This document shows positions 63,538-64,000 of a stretch of 64,000 nucleotides of DNA, one piece after another. This DNA is from M3007 sp044230315 (lineage in GTDB: Bacteria > Bacteroidota > Bacteroidia > Chitinophagales > Saprospiraceae). Location of the stretch: contig JBGARJ010000002.1 in assembly GCA_044230315.1 (NCBI GenBank), forward strand, positions 62,001 to 126,000, in the 5' to 3' direction. Position 1 is the stretch's first letter. Each line of letters opens with the position of its first letter. The notes beneath the pieces are model-generated. The model had not been told where the DNA came from and did not search any database. It saw only the letters and a program-made list of their open reading frames with translations. Both the position numbers and the translations under genes were made by a program.

Positions 63538-64000
63538 ATGTTTGGCAGCAATAAAAGCACAGAAGAACCCAAAGCCGTTACCACTTCTTCACCCAATTCG
63601 CTTAATACGCTGGTCAAAGGCACCACCGTCGAAGGTACCCTGCGCTGTGAGAGCGATTTGCGGGTCGACGGTATCATAAAAGGAAAACTCTTTTGCCAGG
63701 CCAAGGTGATCATCGGCCCAACAGGCATGGTGGAAGGCGAAATCCGGTGCCAGAATGCCGTGATCGAAGGCCGGTTCAAGGGCAATCTTCAGGTGGGCGA
63801 ACTGCTGAACGTCCGGGAGACCGCCGAAGTAGACGGCGAAATCACGACCAATAAACTCCTGGTGCAAAGCGGCGCAAAATTCAACGTGGCCTGCAAAATG
63901 GAGGCCGGCGCCAGCAACAACGGCGCGGTCAAAAACGCAGACGTAAAAACCGGGAATAATGCCGCAAGCGCAGCCACCGAAGTCGCCGGAGGAAAAACGG
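63538..64000 (+). CDS. Bactofilin family protein (partial)
   Basis: The gene starts at 63538 with MFGSNKSTEEPK and runs off the right edge after 154 codons, with no stop seen. The beta-helical repeat core is clear: TTVEGTLRCESDLRVDGIIK, GKLFCQAKVIIGPTGMVEGE, and RFKGNLQVGELLNVRETAEV, then a Ala/Asn-rich tail. Bactofilins polymerise into cytoskeletal filaments. No transmembrane segment is seen. Confidence 0.9.
   Translation, partial: MFGSNKSTEEPKAVTTSSPNSLNTLVKGTTVEGTLRCESDLRVDGIIKGKLFCQAKVIIGPTGMVEGEIRCQNAVIEGRFKGNLQVGELLNVRETAEVDGEITTNKLLVQSGAKFNVACKMEAGASNNGAVKNADVKTGNNAASAATEVAGGKT

Noticed and set aside
1..64000. CRISPR array, insertion sequence, prophage, rRNA or tRNA gene
   Set aside because: None could be recognised; the only tandem repeat is the 9-base array at 24689-24743.

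Overview
The window looks like chromosome from a Bacteroidota bacterium, most likely of the Saprospiria type (this rank is inference). Reasons: a type IX secretion (T9SS) C-terminal sorting domain protein, a PorP/SprF-family protein, a PD40-OmpA envelope protein, a Bacteroidota-type LptC, and repeated exact matches to the Bacteroidota -7 promoter box TAnnTTTG ahead of genes. There is no rRNA, tRNA, CRISPR array, insertion sequence or prophage that I can recognise. Most genes are core metabolism or envelope functions. Both ends are cut: a secreted choice-of-anchor V-like protein on the left and a bactofilin on the right.

Layout. 0.5-4.2 kb: fatty-acid beta-oxidation pair (fadN-like, thiolase) with a terminator. 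4.3-7.4 kb: PD40-OmpA protein and thrC, with one parS-type palindrome just before thrC and a second inside it. 7.5-11 kb: alpha/beta hydrolase, heme A synthase, then a 694-base gene-free gap rich in DnaA-box-like sequences beside an AT-rich stretch, then an SRAP protein. 11-17.2 kb: feoAB iron transport, a Gfo/Idh oxidoreductase, a cysteine-motif hypothetical protein and gabD. 17.3-22.7 kb: a large TPR-CHAT lipoprotein and a PKD/outer-membrane protein. 23-26.1 kb: radC, small proteins, fumarylacetoacetase. 26.2-29.2 kb: a decayed surface-protein gene, a DUF2201/VWA-like protein and an LRR protein. 29.3-33 kb: a GbsR/MarR regulator, a FemAB/GNAT protein, and an operon with lptC and a CBS/CorC protein, ending in a strong terminator. 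33-41 kb: di-heme peroxidase, cation/proton antiporter, sugar-phosphate isomerase, two membrane proteins of unknown role, a BamA/TamA-type protein. 41-50.9 kb: RND permease, DUF4112 protein, T9SS cargo, YqiK-type flotillin with its NfeD partner, rsmE. 51-57.8 kb: Tat-type amidase, ATP-grasp-like protein, uppS, uvrA. 58-64 kb: deoC, SPOR protein, rodA, tgt, porP-like gene and bactofilin.

The most notable signal is not a gene. Two near-identical 16-base parS-type palindromes at 6.0 and 7.0 kb lie close to a divergent intergenic region at 9.7-10.1 kb with two exact and several one-mismatch DnaA boxes, two of them 11 bases apart, next to an AT-rich tract. I propose this as a candidate chromosomal origin with its centromere sites. 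Other points worth checking are a tRNA-guanine transglycosylase lacking the usual zinc cysteines, a CHAT protease-like lipoprotein beside a PKD/barrel protein, a lysozyme-like membrane protein with an unknown membrane partner, a six-unit 9-base repeat in the leader of a DUF3467 gene, and a pseudogene with several lesions.
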